A stretch of 31,914 nucleotides of DNA. Source: DASVDK01 sp036381125 [NCBI: Thermodesulfobacteriota bacterium]. GTDB lineage: Bacteria > DASVDK01. Location: NCBI GenBank assembly GCA_036381125.1, contig DASVDK010000280.1, positions 1 to 31,914 on the forward strand. The letters are read 5' to 3'. The position numbers and the translations under genes are program-made. Under the pieces are notes generated by a model. It made no database searches. It was given only the letters and a program-made list of their open reading frames with translations, and was not told the DNA's origin. Positions within the stretch are counted from its first letter, which is position 1. Each line of letters starts with the position of its first letter. Shown here in pieces: positions 31,391-31,914 of this stretch.

Positions 31391-31914
31391 GCCGTCGGTC
31401 GCCTCGCGCAGGGCCCGCTCGCCGTCTTCCGCGAAGCGCCGAACGCAGACGTGTCCGGAAAAGAGGGTGCGCCCCGAGGTCAGGCTCCAGGCGTGGACGT
31501 GGTGGACGTCCGTGACGCCCTCGAGGCTCCGCAGGGCCTCGATCGCCCCGTCGAGGTCGAAGTCCCTCGGCGTCCCCTGCAGGAGGATCCGCAGGGCCGA
31601 GCGGAGGATGCTCCACGAGGCCCAGAAGAGCGCGAGGCCGAAGGCCATGCCGAGGAGGGGGTCGATCGCGAGGAAGCCGGTTAGCCGGATCACCACCGCC
31701 GAGACGACGATGATCAGGCTGCCGACGAAGGTCTGGACGATGTGCCAGAAGGCCCCCTTCATGTTCAGGTTGCCCTTCTGGCGCTCGTAGAGGAGCCGGA
31801 AGGCGATCAGCTCCGTGGCGATCCCGCCGAAGGCCGTGTACAGCATCACCGTCGTCGGCAGCTCGATCGGCGCTCTCAGGCGCATGGCGCCCATCCAGAG
31901 CACGTACGCCGCCA
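31388..31914 (-). CDS. Cation diffusion facilitator (CDF) transporter, partial and probably frameshifted near its end
   Basis: The C-terminal 174 residues of a CDF (CzcD/ZnT-like) metal/proton antiporter; the N-terminal helices lie beyond the right edge. Visible are a helix around MLYTAFGGIATELIAFRLLY, a loop with GNLNMKGAFWHIVQTFVGSL (TM5), a helix ending IRLTGFLAIDPLLG, then FWASWSILRSALRILLQGTP and the cytosolic ferredoxin-like domain with GVTDVHHVHAWSL. In most CDFs TM5 carries HxxxD; here the residue four after His is Thr (HIVQT). The reading frame stops at 31388, but the natural end continues in another frame to 31266. The GTG at 31903 is internal, not a start. The substrate is uncertain. 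Confidence 0.88.
   Translation of the reverse strand, partial: AAYVLWMGAMRLRAPIELPTTVMLYTAFGGIATELIAFRLLYERQKGNLNMKGAFWHIVQTFVGSLIIVVSAVVIRLTGFLAIDPLLGMAFGLALFWASWSILRSALRILLQGTPRDFDLDGAIEALRSLEGVTDVHHVHAWSLTSGRTLFSGHVCVRRFAEDGERALREATDG

Noticed and set aside
1-31914. CRISPR array, rRNA, prophage or complete insertion sequence
   Set aside because: No regularly spaced repeats, rRNA-like sequence, transposase or phage genes were seen on either strand.

Overview
The window is about 32 kb of chromosome from a high-GC bacterium. Core genes look roughly 70% GC or more with strongly GC-ended codons. An outer membrane is indicated by an MlaE-type lipid-transport permease, a TolC/NodT-type outer-membrane efflux lipoprotein and a MacAB-type system. 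The mix of an ECF41 sigma factor, an AfsR-type regulator, DUF5996, an NhaA-thioredoxin fusion and a REP/RAYT-like repeat fits a soil or sediment Gram-negative lineage such as Myxococcota, Methylomirabilota/Rokubacteria or Binatota. That placement is an inference. No rRNA or other phylogenetic marker is present.

Left part (1-5.9 kb): a partial mlaE permease and alanine racemase (minus strand) face a degenerate ECF41 sigma locus. That locus holds a sigma factor that has lost region 4 and a carboxymuconolactone decarboxylase/AhpD-like gene. Each has a TGTCACA...CGTC promoter, and two tandem copies of a short repeat lie between them. Next comes a TPP-riboswitch-controlled thiamine operon (thiS-thiG-thiE plus a 65-aa zinc-ribbon membrane protein), which converges on an uncharacterised membrane protein.

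Middle-left (6.1-12.6 kb): a four-gene tripartite efflux operon (outer-membrane lipoprotein, MacA-like adaptor, separate ATPase and FtsX/MacB-like permease) converges on a PQQ-type sugar dehydrogenase lipoprotein and a YjbQ-family protein. YjbQ gives the cell a possible second thiamine-phosphate synthase. A tRNA-Thr(CGT) gene with its own promoter follows.

Middle (12.65-18.9 kb): an island-like segment of visibly lower GC next to the tRNA. It carries three minus-strand genes in a row: a very large AfsR-type BTAD/AAA/TPR regulator, a covalent-FAD oxidoreductase and an acyl-CoA-dehydrogenase-fold flavoprotein. It looks like a small acquired oxidative cluster with its own regulator.

Right part (18.9-31.9 kb): a cytosolic histidine kinase with two nearly duplicate PAS domains and a single-domain response regulator come first, followed by about 1.1 kb of mostly decayed sequence. 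A tight plus-strand operon follows: DUF5996 protein, UBP-type zinc finger, a possible 24-aa peptide, a DsbA/thioredoxin-NhaA antiporter fusion and a type II NADH dehydrogenase. Three minus-strand elements come next: a YgiD-type extradiol dioxygenase, a large formylglycine-type arylsulfatase and a broken bile-acid:sodium-symporter-like gene. The window ends in a cation diffusion facilitator whose C-terminus appears frameshifted and which lacks the usual Asp of the membrane HxxxD metal site.

Points most worth following up: the ECF41 factor without region 4 that keeps intact target promoters, the tRNA-linked AfsR/flavoenzyme cluster, the redox-antiporter operon, and the atypical CDF transporter.
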